From positions 98,723,887 to 98,787,886 of the forward strand of contig CM066989.1 of the NCBI GenBank assembly GCA_033977485.1: a DNA stretch of 64,000 nt, given 5' to 3'. Positions within the stretch are counted from its first letter, which is position 1; each line of letters opens with the position of its first letter. A model generated the notes under the pieces. It was not told where the DNA came from, ran no database searches, and was given only the letters and a program-made list of their open reading frames with translations. Both the position numbers and the translations under genes were made by a program. Below, one piece after another: positions 1-12,800 of this stretch. This DNA comes from Hydrangea macrophylla (lineage: Eukaryota > Streptophyta > Magnoliopsida > Cornales > Hydrangeaceae).

Positions 1-580
1 CTACGTTTAGACAGATGCTCCTTAGGCTTGGTAAGTTGCTCCCCACGTTTGATCAGTTGCTCCACACATTTTCCTTTAGTTTGAAAAATAAAATTTTGAA
101 GCAGAGTGTGGTAAGTTGCTCCCTACCTTTAGACAGTTGCTCCTTATGCTTATTAAGTTGCTCCCCATGTTTGATCAGTTGCTCCCCTTTTCCTTTAGTT
201 TTTGTAAAAAAAATAGAAGCAAAGTGTGGTAAGTTGCTCCCTACGTTTAGATAGTTGCTCCTTAGGCTTGGTAAGTTGGTCCCCAGGTTTGATCAGTTGC
301 TCCCCACATTTTCCTTTAGCTTTTAAGAATTTTTTTTTTGAAGCAGAGTGTGGTAAGTTGCTCCCCACAATTTCTTTTATTTTTATATAAGAAAAATTGA
401 CGCAGAGTATGGTAAGTTGCTCCCCACAATTTCTTTTATTTTTATATAATAAAAATTGACGCAAAGTATGGTAAGTTGCTCCCTAAGTTTTCCAAGTTGC
501 TCCCCACGTTGTCCTTCACTTTAAAAAAGAGTTTTTGAAGCAGAGTGTGGTCAGTTGCTCCACACGTTTTATAACTACTA
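1..580 (+). repeat. GTTGCTCC minisatellite, array A
   Basis: The octamer GTTGCTCC recurs every 22-35 bp, grouped into higher-order units of about 120 bp. Each unit has four octamer boxes followed by an A/T-rich linker with the words CCTTTAGTTT and GAAGCAGAGTGTGG. The array runs off the left edge of the window. The same unit is found inside the MULE terminal repeats further right, so this is probably a piece of another copy of that element. Open frames through it are a by-product of the periodic, stop-poor sequence. Confidence 0.9.
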
Positions 581-899
581 GTAATGATACTGACAATAGA
601 ACTTTGTGGACTTCCTTGAATCCGTAAGATAACACGTGGTCATGTGAAGACCATGAATTCAAAACGATTTCAAAATGGAGTACATGTCTTAGTGAAAACC
701 ATTAATGGGATACATTTCAGTTCTCACAAGTCAATATCTAACATTTTGGGCGGGGACGGGTAGCTAGATGGAGACGGGGTCGGGTATGGGGTAAAAATAA
801 TTTCTAGCGTGGCGGGGCTGGGGAGAAGATGTTGTTAGGCGGGGTAGGGTCAGGATATAGTTCTCCCGTCCCATACCTGCCCCGTTGCCATCCCCAGGC
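581..899. other. Non-coding segment with G-rich/C-rich inverted words
   Basis: No gene is visible. From 745 to 895, G-rich words such as GGGCGGGGACGGGT are followed by C-rich words such as CCCGTCCCATACC and CCCCGTTGCCATCCCC. This gives a hairpin-like, GC-rich block that stands out from its AT-rich surroundings. Non-autonomous plant DNA transposons often look like this, but I saw no clean terminal repeats. Confidence 0.4.
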
Positions 900-1220
900 T
901 CCAATTCCATCTTATTGATAGAAATTTTGCCCTAATTTGTTTTTTTGTGGGTGACATATGGACCCACTCGTTTGGAAAGAGTCCTTGTGGAAATTTTGAG
1001 CTACTTTTCTCCAAACATTCTTTCACTTTAGAAAGTACATCAAATTGGTTAGTCCAACAAGATCAAATAATATGAAATTAAAAATAAGTAAATAAATTGG
1101 TAAACATCTTGCTACATATATATTTATATATATTCGCGGTCGGGCACAAACTAGCACAAATATTTGCATTAATTACATAAATTGTTCTACTGGGTGACGG
1201 GGTACAAAGAACAAATAATA
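900..1220 (+). repeat. Dispersed segment S, copy 1
   Basis: This roughly 320-bp segment (landmarks GGACCCACTCGTTTGGAAAG and CACAAACTAGCACAAATATT) returns almost unchanged at 2695-3045 and as a diverged inverted copy at 23390-23600. In the third copy it lies between a MULE terminal repeat and an Ulp1 pseudogene, so it is probably internal sequence of the MULE family. Confidence 0.85.
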
Positions 1221-1622
1221 TTATATTATTTTATAATTTAAGCTCGTGGGTGCAGTCGCCGTTAAGCTCGTGGTTGCCTCACCATCTTCTCCTTCCATCG
1301 TTGTAGACAAATACCCTGCACCTTTCATCGCCGTCCGTCGCCATCAACGACCATCATCTCTTCTGATTGCATAAGCCTTATACAATCAACATCTTCATCG
1401 TCATTTGGAAGTTCCATGACCGCCGGATACGTTAGTCATTCTTCAATGTCCTTTCTTTGTACACACATTTAAATCTTCAATTTTTACTCATTTGGTATTT
1501 GTCTACCCCAAAAGTTTTTAATCCCATGGTTTGCCAACAAAAGATAGTGGATTAAGATGGCATTCGCACGTATAGGTATGTCTAAATACATATTATATAT
1601 ACATATATAGAGAGAGAGATAG

Positions 1623-1664
<42 letters not shown>

Positions 1665-1699
1665 TGATAGAGAGAGAGACTGTGTGTGTGTGTAGGACC
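1221..1699. other. Non-coding, with GA/TAGA/GT microsatellite
   Basis: No coding sequence is seen. A compound simple repeat of GA, TAGA and GT units fills about 1608-1694. The stretch 1240-1440 has CACC/GTCG-rich words but no open frame of useful length. Confidence 0.5.
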
Positions 1700-2690
1700 T
1701 CAAATGCTGGGAAAATTCGGTATCCAAATCTGAAAATCGTGGGGATTAAAGCCACCCTTGACCACTGGGGGACGCACGTGAGGGCAAGAGGGGGCAGCTG
1801 CCCCCCTCACTTTCTGAATTCTTCTACACTTCATAACTGATGTCACATATCTTCAGTTAGATTTACCATTTTCCCCCCAAATATTGCCCCCCCTATATGC
1901 GATTGAGTTCCCCTTTAACGTATAATTGTTGCTTCAGCCACCAAGTGATTTGTATATTAGCATCCTTGTTAACATATTTTATTTGTTTCCTCAAACTTTT
2001 GCAATACCGAATTATAAAAGTAATGCTATGGTTGTCAAATTTGTCTTACAAACACTTCTCAATTATATAATTGATAGTGCATGTGACCACTCATTTTAAT
2101 TGAACGTTGTTTTGAGTAGTGTAACTTTCAAAGCATAGTTCATTTAAATTTGGTATTGCTGTTTGGAAGTTGGAAACATAGCATTATTCGAAGTTATGAA
2201 GAATCCATGGGCCAACTACTACAATTTAAGAATGTGAACGATAAGTTGTGAAATCCAATGAAAGATGAATGGATGAGTGACAATTAAGTCGTTTCTATTG
2301 GGAAATATATATTCTTTCATTGTCTACTACAAAAATGTTAGCGAAACCTTAGAAAAAAGTCGCCCCCTTTTAACTAAAAGTCTGTATCCGCACTTGCCCT
2401 TGACTTTTTGCCAATTCGCAGGGAGGCAAAGTCAGTGTTGATCACCCTTTAGTTAAGTTGTTCATACACTTTAGACAGTTGCTCCTTAGGCTTAGTAAGT
2501 TGCTCTCCACGTTTGATCAGTTGCTCCCCACATTTTCCTTTAGTTTATAGATAAGGCGGAAGCAAAGTGTGGTAAGTTGCTCCCTACGTTTAGACAGTTG
2601 CTCCTAAGGCTTGGTAAGTTGCTCCTTAGGCATGATCAGTTGCTCCCCACATTGATCTTTAGTTTTAAAAAAAAACTTAAAAAAAACTAA
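1700..2690 (+). repeat. MULE terminal-repeat fragment with array B
   Basis: The block runs from GGATTAAAGCCACCCTTGAC through GAGGGCAAGAGGGGGCAG to the words TTGATCACCCTTTAGTTAAG, then into a short GTTGCTCC array at about 2455-2665. The same order, lightly diverged, occurs at 7465-8450 (same strand) and at 26630-28040 (inverted). It is therefore a third copy of the inner part of the MULE terminal repeat, without its outer end. Confidence 0.8.
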
Positions 2691-2694
2691 AGAG

Positions 2695-3045
2695 ATTTCC
2701 CCACATTCCATCTTTTTGATACAAATTTCGCCCTAGTTTATGTTTTTAGTGGGTGACATTTGGACCCACTCGTTTGGAAAGAGTCCTTGTAATTGTATTA
2801 AATTGAGGTATACAGTTGTGACTTACTTTTCTCCAACGATTCTTTCACTTTAAAAAGTACATCCAATTGATTAGTCCAACAAGATCAAATAATATGAAAT
2901 TAAATTTAAGTAAATAAATTGATGCACAAATGCTACATATATATTTATATGTGTTCGCGGTTAGGCACAAACTAGCACAAATATTTGCATTAATTACATA
3001 AACACTTGTTCTACTCGGTGGCGGGGTACAATGAACAAATAAGAA
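2695..3045 (+). repeat. Dispersed segment S, copy 2
   Basis: This is a near repeat of 900-1220, starting around CATCTTTTTGATACAAATTT and ending around the words GCGGGGTACAATGAACAAAT. Together with copy 1 it brackets the 1700-2690 fragment, which suggests a local duplication or a composite insertion. Confidence 0.85.
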
Positions 3046-3083
3046 ATGCATGGGGTGAAGCGACAATCTCTCCTAAAGATAGG

Positions 3084-5112
3084 ATGGTTTTAGGTGGTTA
3101 CTCTGTTCTTTCAAAACATCTTGAAATCACATAATTGGTTGTAACCCATGAAAAATTAATCCAAGCTACACTAGAACTGACAAAGACTACAGCCCATAAG
3201 GCTTGTCAACAAACTTGGATGGTTAAATTCATGAAAAGTGGAAGTGAAATCGAGCACAAAGCATTTATATCTTTCTGGTTGTCTAGGTTTGTCTTCCCAA
3301 CTTCTCCATTTAACACCATTGCCAAACAAGTATTAACTGTTGCAGTTCATCTAGGTAGAGGTACAAAATTTGCACTTGCACCTGTTGTTCTTGCTAGTAT
3401 TTATAGAGATTTGAGATTGCTAAAAGCTTCCATTGATGTCTCTTACAATTTTATGACCAAAGGATATGATGGTTGTTATTTGAGTCATTTGACATTCACT
3501 CTTTGGGCACCTTTGAATTTAGTTCAAATATGGATTTGGGAGAGGTTTCCAAAATTGCGGCCGAATCCCAAATCGATTGAACATGGTAAGCCTCAATTGC
3601 TTAGATGGGACAAGGTGAAGAAATTGAACATTGAAGACTTAAGTTTGGCTATAGACTCTTCTGGGGAGGATTTTCAGTGGCGGCCTTATTGTTTGTTTCA
3701 TAACCTAGGCAACGAGAGGGAGAAGTGGGTATCGGTTGTTCCTTGTTTGGATGAAGATTTAGAGTCTTTTGTGCGATGCTTGAGGGTATGCGAGTTAGTT
3801 GGAATAGACTGTGGGTAGCAGTACTTCCCACATCGAGTTGCTATGCAATTCGGTATGGTTCAAGACCTTCCAGGCCGCGTTGGAAGTCCTAATATAAAGC
3901 CAAAAATGGCATGGGACAATTGTACTCGGTCTATTAGAGACGAGAAATTATATGTTCCACCGAGGCTTTTTTAGTCGGATGTTACAACTCAGTACTTGGA
4001 GTGGTGGAACAAATCAATGATTGTTCATAAAGATGGAACGAATTGTGTTGTGGAAGAGGAAAAGGGACGTAGGAGTTTTGAGCATTTGAATAGGAAATTT
4101 CCACATTGTCAGATTGCTGATATTAATGACGCTCTTAGTGTCCCTCCTGGTTTTCCTCCGAAATGCAATTGGGTGGTAACAATGTGATTCCGATGATGAA
4201 GTTGGACTTATACTGAGTGAGTTTGTAAGGAAAGTTAGGACTAATAATGGTAACATTCCAATTGGGAATAAATTGAAATGTGTATTGTCTTCAACTTGTC
4301 CTAATGGAAGTTATGAAAAGAGTGAGTCGGTGGAAAAGATAGTAAAGACCGTAAATGTGATAGAACTGTCAGACACGGATGAAGAAGATGCAAATGAAAA
4401 TGGAGAAGCAACTTTTATACAGGTAGAGAATGTTGTGAACATTGAAACTGTGACGGAGTTGTCAGATACGAATGTAGAGGAGGCAAACGAGAGTGGAGCA
4501 ACAACTTCTATACCAGTGGAACTGATTGTGGAGAAAGAAAATGGGATAGAAATATCGGAGACAATTGCAGAAGATGTAAATGAGAGTGGAAAAGACACTT
4601 CTGTACATGTACAGAAGAGTGTGAATAGTGAACGTGTGACAGAACTATCCAAGACAAACGCAGCAAAAGAAAATTAAGATGGATTAGGGAATTTTATACG
4701 CATTGAGCAGTATGTGAAGAGAGAACCTGTGATAGAAATAACAGAGCCAAATACATAAGATGTAAAGGAGAGTGGAAACGTTAATTTTAAACGGGTTGAG
4801 CAGAATGTGAAGAGAGAACCTCTGATAGAATTAACTGAGACATACATAGAAGTTGTAAAAGAGAGTTGAAAAAGGATTTTTAATACCCGTACAGAAGATT
4901 GGTAAGAGTGAGCCTGTGCTAAAATTGCCGGAGACATGTACAGAAACCATAAATAGGAGTGGAACAAGAACTCCGGCTTGTATTATGGTAAGCCATGATG
5001 GCAACCGAGGAACACCTGAGACACCTGTATTGGAACTTGATCCAAGACTTGATTGGCTTGAGAAAACGGTTTATTTCCTGAAAAACACCAAATTCCGTCG
5101 CGGGTTACCTTA
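3084..5112 (+). pseudogene. Plant mobile domain (PMD) gene, broken, with acidic tandem repeats
   Basis: One frame from an ATG at 3084 to 4187 reads as a plant mobile domain protein (PF10536-like, the MAIN-type family that is often carried by MULEs and retrotransposons). It shows FWLSRFVFP, LAPVVLASIYRDLRLLK and WERFPKLRPNP. It is dead: in-frame stops fall at 3132, 3816 and near 3972, and a frame change follows at about 4186. Downstream, in the shifted frame (4273-4677), an acidic tail has about four 31-residue repeats of the form V..E.ELSDTN.EEANESG...; further repeats decayed by stops continue to about 5000. Active family members act in transcriptional silencing and meristem maintenance, but this copy should make no full protein. 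It lies beside MULE terminal-repeat and segment S sequence, so MULE capture is plausible but not shown. Confidence 0.75.
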
Positions 5113-6523
5113 AAATCATTTATTGACCTACATCCTCGATGAATATTCCATTGAGCATCCATAAGAAACCATCATTATTTTCATTATGTATCATCTGGAT
5201 CACGGTCCCTAGAATTCAAAGTCTTGAACCACAATACTTTTTAAGTGCTCATCTTTCTTGCTACCAATGATCTTTTGTAGCTTTTCCCCTGTTTAAATAC
5301 ATTAAGTGCTTGGGAATAGAAATATTGGACTTTTGTTTGTTACTTTGAGATTTGATTTTAAACTCATCAAATAATCTCCTCTTTTTTTGTATTATGCGTT
5401 ATAAGCTGTTGAGTTAACATATATGAGAAAGAAATCATATGCATGAAGTCGTACATACTAGACGTGAGAATAAAAAGAGAATGCAACGTATAACGAAACA
5501 AGCCCATGCATTAATTGAACCTAAGAGTAGATAAAAATGTACTTAGCATATAAAAACAACATGGTTCTCGGAAGGAAAATGAACTTCTATTATTTATTTT
5601 GTTCCAACTTTCAACTAGTCCACCAATGCAAATGAGATGCCAAAACTCTACATTCCAAGTTTGAATTATTCCCCTGTTAGTTGGCATCATTACACCAAGA
5701 AGTACACATTGGATAAAATAAACATTTCTGTTACCTATATAGCCTGCAATATAGAGAGAGAGACAGAGAAATTGTTTTCTCTGACTCATATAACTTATGG
5801 CCAGGCAGATTAAGTTCTCCAATATGAAATCATACTATTTCAAGTTACTTGAAGAAGTATCGATGTTCAGATTTATTAATTGTTAGTCTCTGTTTGGGTC
5901 GTGGATTTAGTGAGGGAAAAGCAAGGAATACATGGATAACATTTTCCGTTGTTTGGCTAATAAGGTAAAGGATGAGCAAAATAGGAAACAAAAGAGAATA
6001 GGTTGAAAAATGTATTAAAGACTCTTAGTCTTGTGAATGATTTCCCTGCCTTCATCTATATTTTAGAAATGTTTAAGTTTAATGTTATCATAAACATGAA
6101 GTAGAGACCATAGGTAAAGTCAGTGTAAACTAGATTTGGTTGTTGGTTATCTTTCCCTGAACCAAACACAGCCTTTGTGTCGTCAAAGCTGTTATCACTT
6201 ATCCCGGTGTTATAGTTTGTGAACGTTGTGAATGATTAACAGAGCCTTTTTCCACTATGTATTTACTGAAGTATTGTGGCGATTTTTAAATTAATTTGAA
6301 CTTTTTTTAAGCAATTGATGAATAACTTTAGCAATTTACATCCACATGTGTATTACTTAGGTGTCCCGTTTAGGTGTACCTAGCATTACTCTTTAGAAAC
6401 AGGGAATATTATGGTTTAAGGGATAAACCTGACTCCTTTTAACATCTTTGCCAACATTAGATGCTCTATGTAAATTACAAGTCTTTCAATTGTTCCTTAA
6501 TTTGTGGAGTGGTGAAAAATTAA
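5113..6523. other. Intergenic stretch with one MITE-like element
   Basis: No gene is recognised. A foldback element of about 290 bp lies at 5883-6173, starting TTAGTCTCTGTTTGGG and ending CCAAACACAGCC. These ends resemble the PIF/Harbinger-type element at 53065-53312, but no target duplication is visible. The rest, including a 103-residue minus-strand frame at 5511-5822, has no coding character. Confidence 0.5.
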
Positions 6524-8039
6524 GGGATAATTAAAATTCATTCCACAATATGTTAATAAATTAAAAGACAGTCTTATGCTTTCTTGTAAACTGAAAGGAA
6601 ATCAGTTTGAAGTCTACACATTTAAACCTCATCAACTGTTGACCAAAATCCAAAGATTGTCAAATAGTAGAATGAAATGTCATTATTGAGATTTTTAAAA
6701 AGTCCAAAGTGCCCTTACTTTACTCTTATGTATTAAAACCCTACCAAAAGGGACTGAATTGAATACAGAAGAAATAAATCATTCTAGCTTCCAAGAGAGG
6801 TGGAAAGAGGAGAGAGAAGAAGTTTATAAAAGGAATAAAGAAGTGGTTGGAGGTAGGTACAAATGTAGGCTCTGGCGGAAGACGACTCATTTGGCACAGT
6901 GCTTCGAGGTAAACGGTTTTGTTAATTTTTTTAATTCATATTCTTCCTTTTTTACTATTTTGGCTACGTAATGGATGCTTGAGCTTTGGGTGATGGTTTT
7001 ATTTGGATTTTTCACACTATGATTTTCCACATTTGTGGGTTTTTCCAATTTTTTCCACATGGTTGTTGTTGTTAAAGTTGAATTTATCTTCAATTGTAGA
7101 GTCACTATTGAAAAACTAGAAGCTTAGTAGGTAGTTTACTCCCTCCTCAGTGAGACTTGCATATTATACAGCTTATTAGTCCCCCGAGTTCTCTTATTTG
7201 AATAATGGTCGATTTTATTTTTTTATTATTTTTTTTTATTTTTAAGATTTTGTGTTGTACGTTCTTGACTCTACTATTAAATTGCGGGCTTGCAAATTCT
7301 TCGCCTGTAACTTTTGTATCGATGGCTTAGTTTGTAATAAATAGTGCTGAAAAATTACTTTGGTACACTCAGTTGCCTAATTATTATTATTATTTTTTAT
7401 AACCTAACTCAGACTCCTAGTGGGTTTATAAGTTGAATAAAAAAACCTATAATATGTTAGCGAACGCACGTGAGGGCAAGAGGGGGCAGCCGCCTCCTCA
7501 TTTTCTGAATTATTCTACACTTCATAACTGATGGCACATATCTTGAGTTACATTTACAATTTTCCCCAAAATTTGATATGTTTCCTCAAACATATGCAAT
7601 ACCGAATTGTAAACGTAATGCTATGGTTGGCAATTTTGTCTTGCAACAACTTCTCATTATATAATGCATAGTGCATGTGACCACTAAATGTTATTGTGCG
7701 ATGTTTTGAGTGGTGTAACTATCAATGCATATAGGATTTAAATATGGTATCCAACTTTGGAAGTTGGAACCATATAATTATTCGAATTTATGAAGAATGT
7801 ATGTGCCAAAAAATACACTTTAAGAATGTGAAGGATCAGTTGTGAATGGATGAGTGTCAATTCAGTCGTTTCTATTGGGAAATATATGATACTTTCATTG
7901 TCTACTACATAAATGTTAGCGAAACCATGAACCCAGTGGCCCCCTTTGAACTAAAATCCTGGATCCGCTCTATAAGTTGACCTTTTGCCACTTCGCATGG
8001 AGGCAAAGTCGGTGTTGATCACGCTTTAGTTAAGTTGTT

Positions 8040-8450
8040 CATACACCTTTAGACAGTTGCTCCGACCAAGCTTAGTAAGCAAAAAATAGAAGCTTGAAGA
8101 TTGGAAGCAAAGTTTAGACAGTTGCTCCCTAAGTTTATACAGTTGCTCTTTAGGCTTGGTAAGTTGCTCCCCAGGTTTTATCAGTTGCTCCCCACATTTT
8201 CCTTTAGTTTGTTTTAAAGAAAATTTGTAGCAGAGTGTGGTAAGTTGCTCCCTACCTTTACACAGTTGCTCCTTATGCTTAGTGAGTTGCTCCCCAGGTT
8301 TGATCAGTTGCTCCCCACATTTTCCTTTAGTTTTAAAAAAAATACAAATTGAATCAAGGTTTGATCAGTTGGTCCCTGAGTTTTCTAAGTTGCTCCCCAC
8401 GAAGTCCTTTAGGTTCCAAAAAAAAATTGAAGCAAAGTGTGGTAAGTTGC
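8040..8450 (+). repeat. GTTGCTCC minisatellite, array C
   Basis: The array has about twelve GTTGCTCC-type boxes in the same higher-order pattern as array A, separated by A-rich linkers. It is the inner part of the left terminal repeat and is mirrored by array H at 26625-27320. Confidence 0.9.
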
Positions 8451-8591
8451 TCCCCAGTGCTATCTCCCTTCTCTAACGCTTATGTGCCTGATACACATTC
8501 AAAGGAGCAACTTGATTGTCGGTATGGATTTAATGGATGAGATGAGGTTGGTTTAAAAATTCTCCCCTTCACCCCCCCCCCTCTCCCTCCA

Positions 8592-8594
<3 letters not shown>

Positions 8595-8656
<62 letters not shown>

Positions 8657-8660
8657 CTCT
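8595..8660 (+). repeat. CT microsatellite
   Basis: An almost perfect (CT)n tract of about 65 bp. The inverted right terminal repeat has (GA)n followed by a long G run at the matching place (26470-26512), so the tract is an old part of the terminal repeat. Confidence 0.95.
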
Positions 8661-8720
8661 CCCTCTCTCTGTCGGTGGTGACCTACCCCCCTCACATACT
8701 GCGAACACTTTTTTTGGGTA

Positions 8721-9841
8721 AACTTTCAATGGATCCTGACGGACATGGTTTGGGTAAATTTTCTACATCTCTCTCTATCTCATTGATTGTTATCTTTTTT
8801 GTCAAATATTATGCTGCATGTCCTAATTGATTAAAGCCACACTGAGTATCACTCGAATTGCAAGTAAAAAGGTTACTAATCTTGCAAAATATTTCCTTCA
8901 TTTATTTTGTTCAAATGTTGTGTCTAATCTATGTGTTCGTCTACAATCTTATATGCTATTCTTTTCTTTGATTTTCTACTGCCCTTTTAAGTGTCAACAT
9001 CAATTTTTTCCCTCCTTGTTAATACATAGTTTGGTTGGACCTAATGGATTGCTTGGTGTTTCATGTGGTTGTGTGTACGAAATTTTTTGAATCTGAAAAT
9101 TTATTGAATCAAACCCATATATATACAAATATATACACTTGACATTACTTTTAATTACTTTTAATCTATTACCATTTTCCGAACGTAATTTTCTGTAACT
9201 GTTTTTTGTTTGTTCTCAGTTATCACAGTGTCCATGTTCTACTTTGTAAGACTTCCTAGGCCCGAGAATGTTATCACCGTGTTGTTTCTACTCAACTTTT
9301 TTGTTGAGTGGATAACAAGGCTTGAATGCTATTGCGCTGTGTTTGTTCTAGAGAGTATGTGGGACTGTATACCAGGAATGATACTCAGTTGAGTGGATAA
9401 GAATGATTTAACACTTTGGAACACTATTTCTCTTTCTTATCTATTTCACAACTCTTGATTGATCTTTAAGTTTACTGTACACGTTCTGCATTTTTATGAT
9501 GTTGCAACTAATTTGCAAGATTCTTTGTAATTCCAATAATTTATTTATGCTCTGCTTGATTTGGAGATTTACTTAAAGAAATATAAGGCAAAAGGGTTTA
9601 AAATATATAAGGAAACATTCAATCTCCTTTAATTTTTCTGAGCGGTACTGTTTCTGTCCCTGGAAGATGTTGGGCTATGATTTGCTTTCCTTGTTTTAGG
9701 TTAATGTTACGTCGTGGGTTTATTGTACTTACATATTTGGTTACTTTCTACGTTTACTACTTCCTACCCTTTTCTTAGGAATTCTTAGAGTTTATTTGTG
9801 CAAATGTTGATACTTTATACATGCAATTCAGATCAGGTTAA
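8721..9841 (+). other. Region upstream of the Ulp1-like gene
   Basis: No coding exon is recognised. This is the probable promoter and 5' leader of the peptidase gene, because it lies between the end of the left terminal repeat and the first ATG. I could not fix a TATA box or transcription start. Short open frames at 8827-9090 and 9210-9392 have no recognisable content. Confidence 0.4.
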
Positions 9842-12800
9842 ATGGCAAGACTAAAGGCTAAAGCAGGGAGGATTATTGATCAGCCAAAAAGTGACACGTC
9901 CACAAGTGCGGAGCCGCTACCTCCAAAACAGCCCTCATCCCCAAAAAACCCATCACCGTCCGATGGTAGGAAGAGAAAAGCTTCTCCACCATTGCATATT
10001 GCAAAGAAGCACCAGACCGGTTGGACGAGATTCTTGTGAGTCCGACAAAATTTAATTTTCTTATTCAATATGATACATGATGGTACCTCTAACCTCTCTT
10101 TTTTTTAAATATAACTTGCAGCGCTGACGTATGCAAAGGACTAGGCCATAAAGACTTTGACTTTGGCCATGATTTTACTGAGGTGGTTCAGAAATCATTA
10201 TCAATAATTTGTTTCCTTACCTTTTATTATGTTCTTCAAAATCATGCTTGTCGATTATGCAGATATCTCAGTTTGCAGCAGCATGGTGGAAAGATATGAC
10301 ACATGACGAAAGAGCTCCATATATTACGGATGCAAAACTAGAGAGGGAGAACTTCAAAGTTAAACAGGATATGCAATCGAAGAAGAGGCCTCTAGTATTT
10401 CCCTTTGCCTTAATTCCCCGAATTTATAAATTACTAGTTTCATTTTCTAATTATTTCTATTTGTATATGTGTTTTATTCACTTTTAGCCTGTTGCTTTCG
10501 GTACACGATGTTCCCCTAAGATGGTGGTTGGTGTCTCGACTGGCATAGCAGCAAACAAGAAGAAGGTAGCTGCTGTTAAATCAATGGGGTTTGGCTTTGC
10601 GACGGAGTTTAGATGCCAACATTTGCCTCGAGAGTTTATGCCCGTGTTGTTGGAACGTTTTGACCCCAAGTTGAGGACTCTTCAAGTTGCTGGGTCAGAC
10701 CCTATCGTCGTTACTGAAGCTGATGTGGGTATTATCCTTGGGGTCCCAAGTGAAGGACAACGAGTGCCCCGGGAGGTTGATAAGGAAAAGATGCAAGTCC
10801 TTCATTCCCAAATCCAATCAGCATCCTTGAAAGCATTACGAGATGTCGTTGTTAATGGGGTGGCAGACTCTAGTTTTAAACCAACGTTCTTGTTGCTATT
10901 ACTGGGGTGTTTCCTTTGCCCCACCACCAAGGATGTCGCAAGTCCTCGGCTTATGCCAGCCATTTCTGTTGCGGCAACAGCACATAAGTATAATTGGGCT
11001 GAGTTCATACTTGAATGGCTTATCACAGAGGTTAAAAAGTACAAGTGCACAAAGACTAATAGGTTGTCCAGCGGTGGATGTTTATTTTTCTTGATGGTAT
11101 GTAAATACCTCACATTAATTATTCCCAATATTTATTTTCTAGTTTACTTCATACTTGCTAACATTGTAACAATATGCCGAGATGATTTATTGCAGATCTT
11201 GTACTTCAATCGTGTCCCACTCGGCGTTACACCAAATCATGCGGGCAGCTATGTGATTAGTGCGTGGGATGATAACAACGTTTGTGAAAGAGTGCAAATG
11301 GAGATGTCGTCCATACCAAAAAGACAATGGCCTCAAAGTAAATATAAAGGCAGCAACGATGCTCTCAAAGGAGGCCTTCCTGTGTTTAAGAATCCGGTTT
11401 GTTAAAGTTCCACGTTTTCCTTTAAGTTGTCCAACTTTTTTATTAGTTATTCATGTTAGCTTTTACATGGCAGGCTATTCAAGCTGTGTATGATTGCATC
11501 CACTCTGAAGCTCAAGAGATGCTAGTAGCTTTTACCCATGTAGTAGAGGGACAGCTGCGTACTGTTGATGCTCTGTGTGGTGAATCAGCAGTAGGCCAAA
11601 CAGCACCAGTTACCCCTCCACTGCAATCTGTCAGTGTCACCCCCATCATCCGAGAGTTTTCCCCGATAGTCCGGGATTTTTTTAAGCAATCTTTTGGTTC
11701 AATCTCCCCTAAAAATTCCACATTGTCCCCTCCAGCTTATGGTCAACGAGCTCGACGAGTAACCCAGCCAGGGCCACAACAGCAGTCCCCATATATTTCA
11801 ATGCCACATATTGTGATTACCCAATTGACATCTGAAGAGACTGCTGTTTGGAGATATTGCACACGTCGACCTACTCGTAAAGATAAGCAAAAAATGTAAG
11901 TTAACCTACAATTACACGTCTTCGGGACAAAAGCTAAAGAATGCCTTTATGCTTATCTTTTGTAGGTTAAATATTCTTCATGTCGGGGCTAAGACGCCTG
12001 TTGATCATGATGACTTTGCAAGTTCAATGGGTCCGCGGGGATGGGTTTCAACTTTAGTACGTGAATACTTTGGAATTTCAACGGATATCTACTTAAATTA
12101 TTTTTGGTATTTATATGGCTGGAGTAATGGTTCATCACTTGCAGGTGGTGTTATCAGCCTCAAGCTTGATGATGACTCGGCCTTCTAATATTATTGAGGT
12201 GAAAGGTAAAATGCAACGACGGCGACTTATCATGCATCCCGAATTTGCGGTAACTCAGCCATCTCTTTCAGTCTTCCTATTGCTTTAACGATACATTGGA
12301 GTCTTACATTAGCATCCTTGCAGTTTTACATAGATTTATGGGGAAAAAAGAAGTCCAACTTTAGCATAAATCAACTGGAGTACCACTATCGTGATGACTG
12401 TTTTGACGGATCTAACATAGCAAAGGCAGAATTGGTAAACTTTTTGCCTCTATAAATTAGGTTGGCAATTCCAATTTGGTACATGTTTAGTTAGCAACTC
12501 ATTTGAAAGCAACTTATTTTGATGTAGATTTTTGTCCCAGTCATACGACTTAGCCATTGGTATTCTATTGTTATCAATCTTCGGGACAAGAGGATTGATT
12601 TGCTAGACTCTAGATTGGAATGTCTTGATGAAGAAAGCATGGTTTTTGTGAGACGCGTTGTAAGTCCACTTTCCATGAATAGTTTCTGTGTTAGTGCCTA
12701 TTCTTGTAATCAATCTAATACTATGCAAATTGGTGGATCTAAGCGAGATGTCATGAACAAGATTTTATCTGCAAGCAGTTATAAGAACAGCCTCCTCGAG

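Larger units (their letters stand above)
6524..8720 (+). repeat. Left terminal inverted repeat of the MULE
   Basis: In order it holds: the terminal word GGGATAATTAAAATTCA; TTAATAAATTAAAAGACAGTC; a GAGAGGTGGAAAGAGGAGAG stretch (6796); the word CGACTCATTTGGCACAGTG; the GAGGGCAAGAGGGGGCAG block (7470); a GTTGCTCC array (8040-8450); and a CT microsatellite next to GTCGGTGGTGACCTACCCCC (8672). Each landmark recurs inverted in 26400-28906. The length of more than 2 kb is unusual, since most plant MULE terminal repeats are 100-500 bp. Confidence 0.8.

Noticed and set aside
3135..3137. TTG as the start of the PMD frame
   Set aside because: A TAA directly precedes it, and the same frame continues upstream to an ATG at 3084. 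It is a stop inside a pseudogene, not a start.
4311..4652. Minus-strand 113-residue Ser/Thr/Val-rich frame
   Set aside because: It is the antisense shadow of the acidic repeat tail of the PMD pseudogene.
8480..8695. Minus-strand frame with long Glu-Arg run
   Set aside because: It is a translation of the CT microsatellite.
12491..12676. Minus-strand frame similar to a plus-strand frame at 22454-22681
   Set aside because: Both are antisense shadows of Ulp1 exon 10 and its pseudogene copy; the similarity reflects the sense gene.
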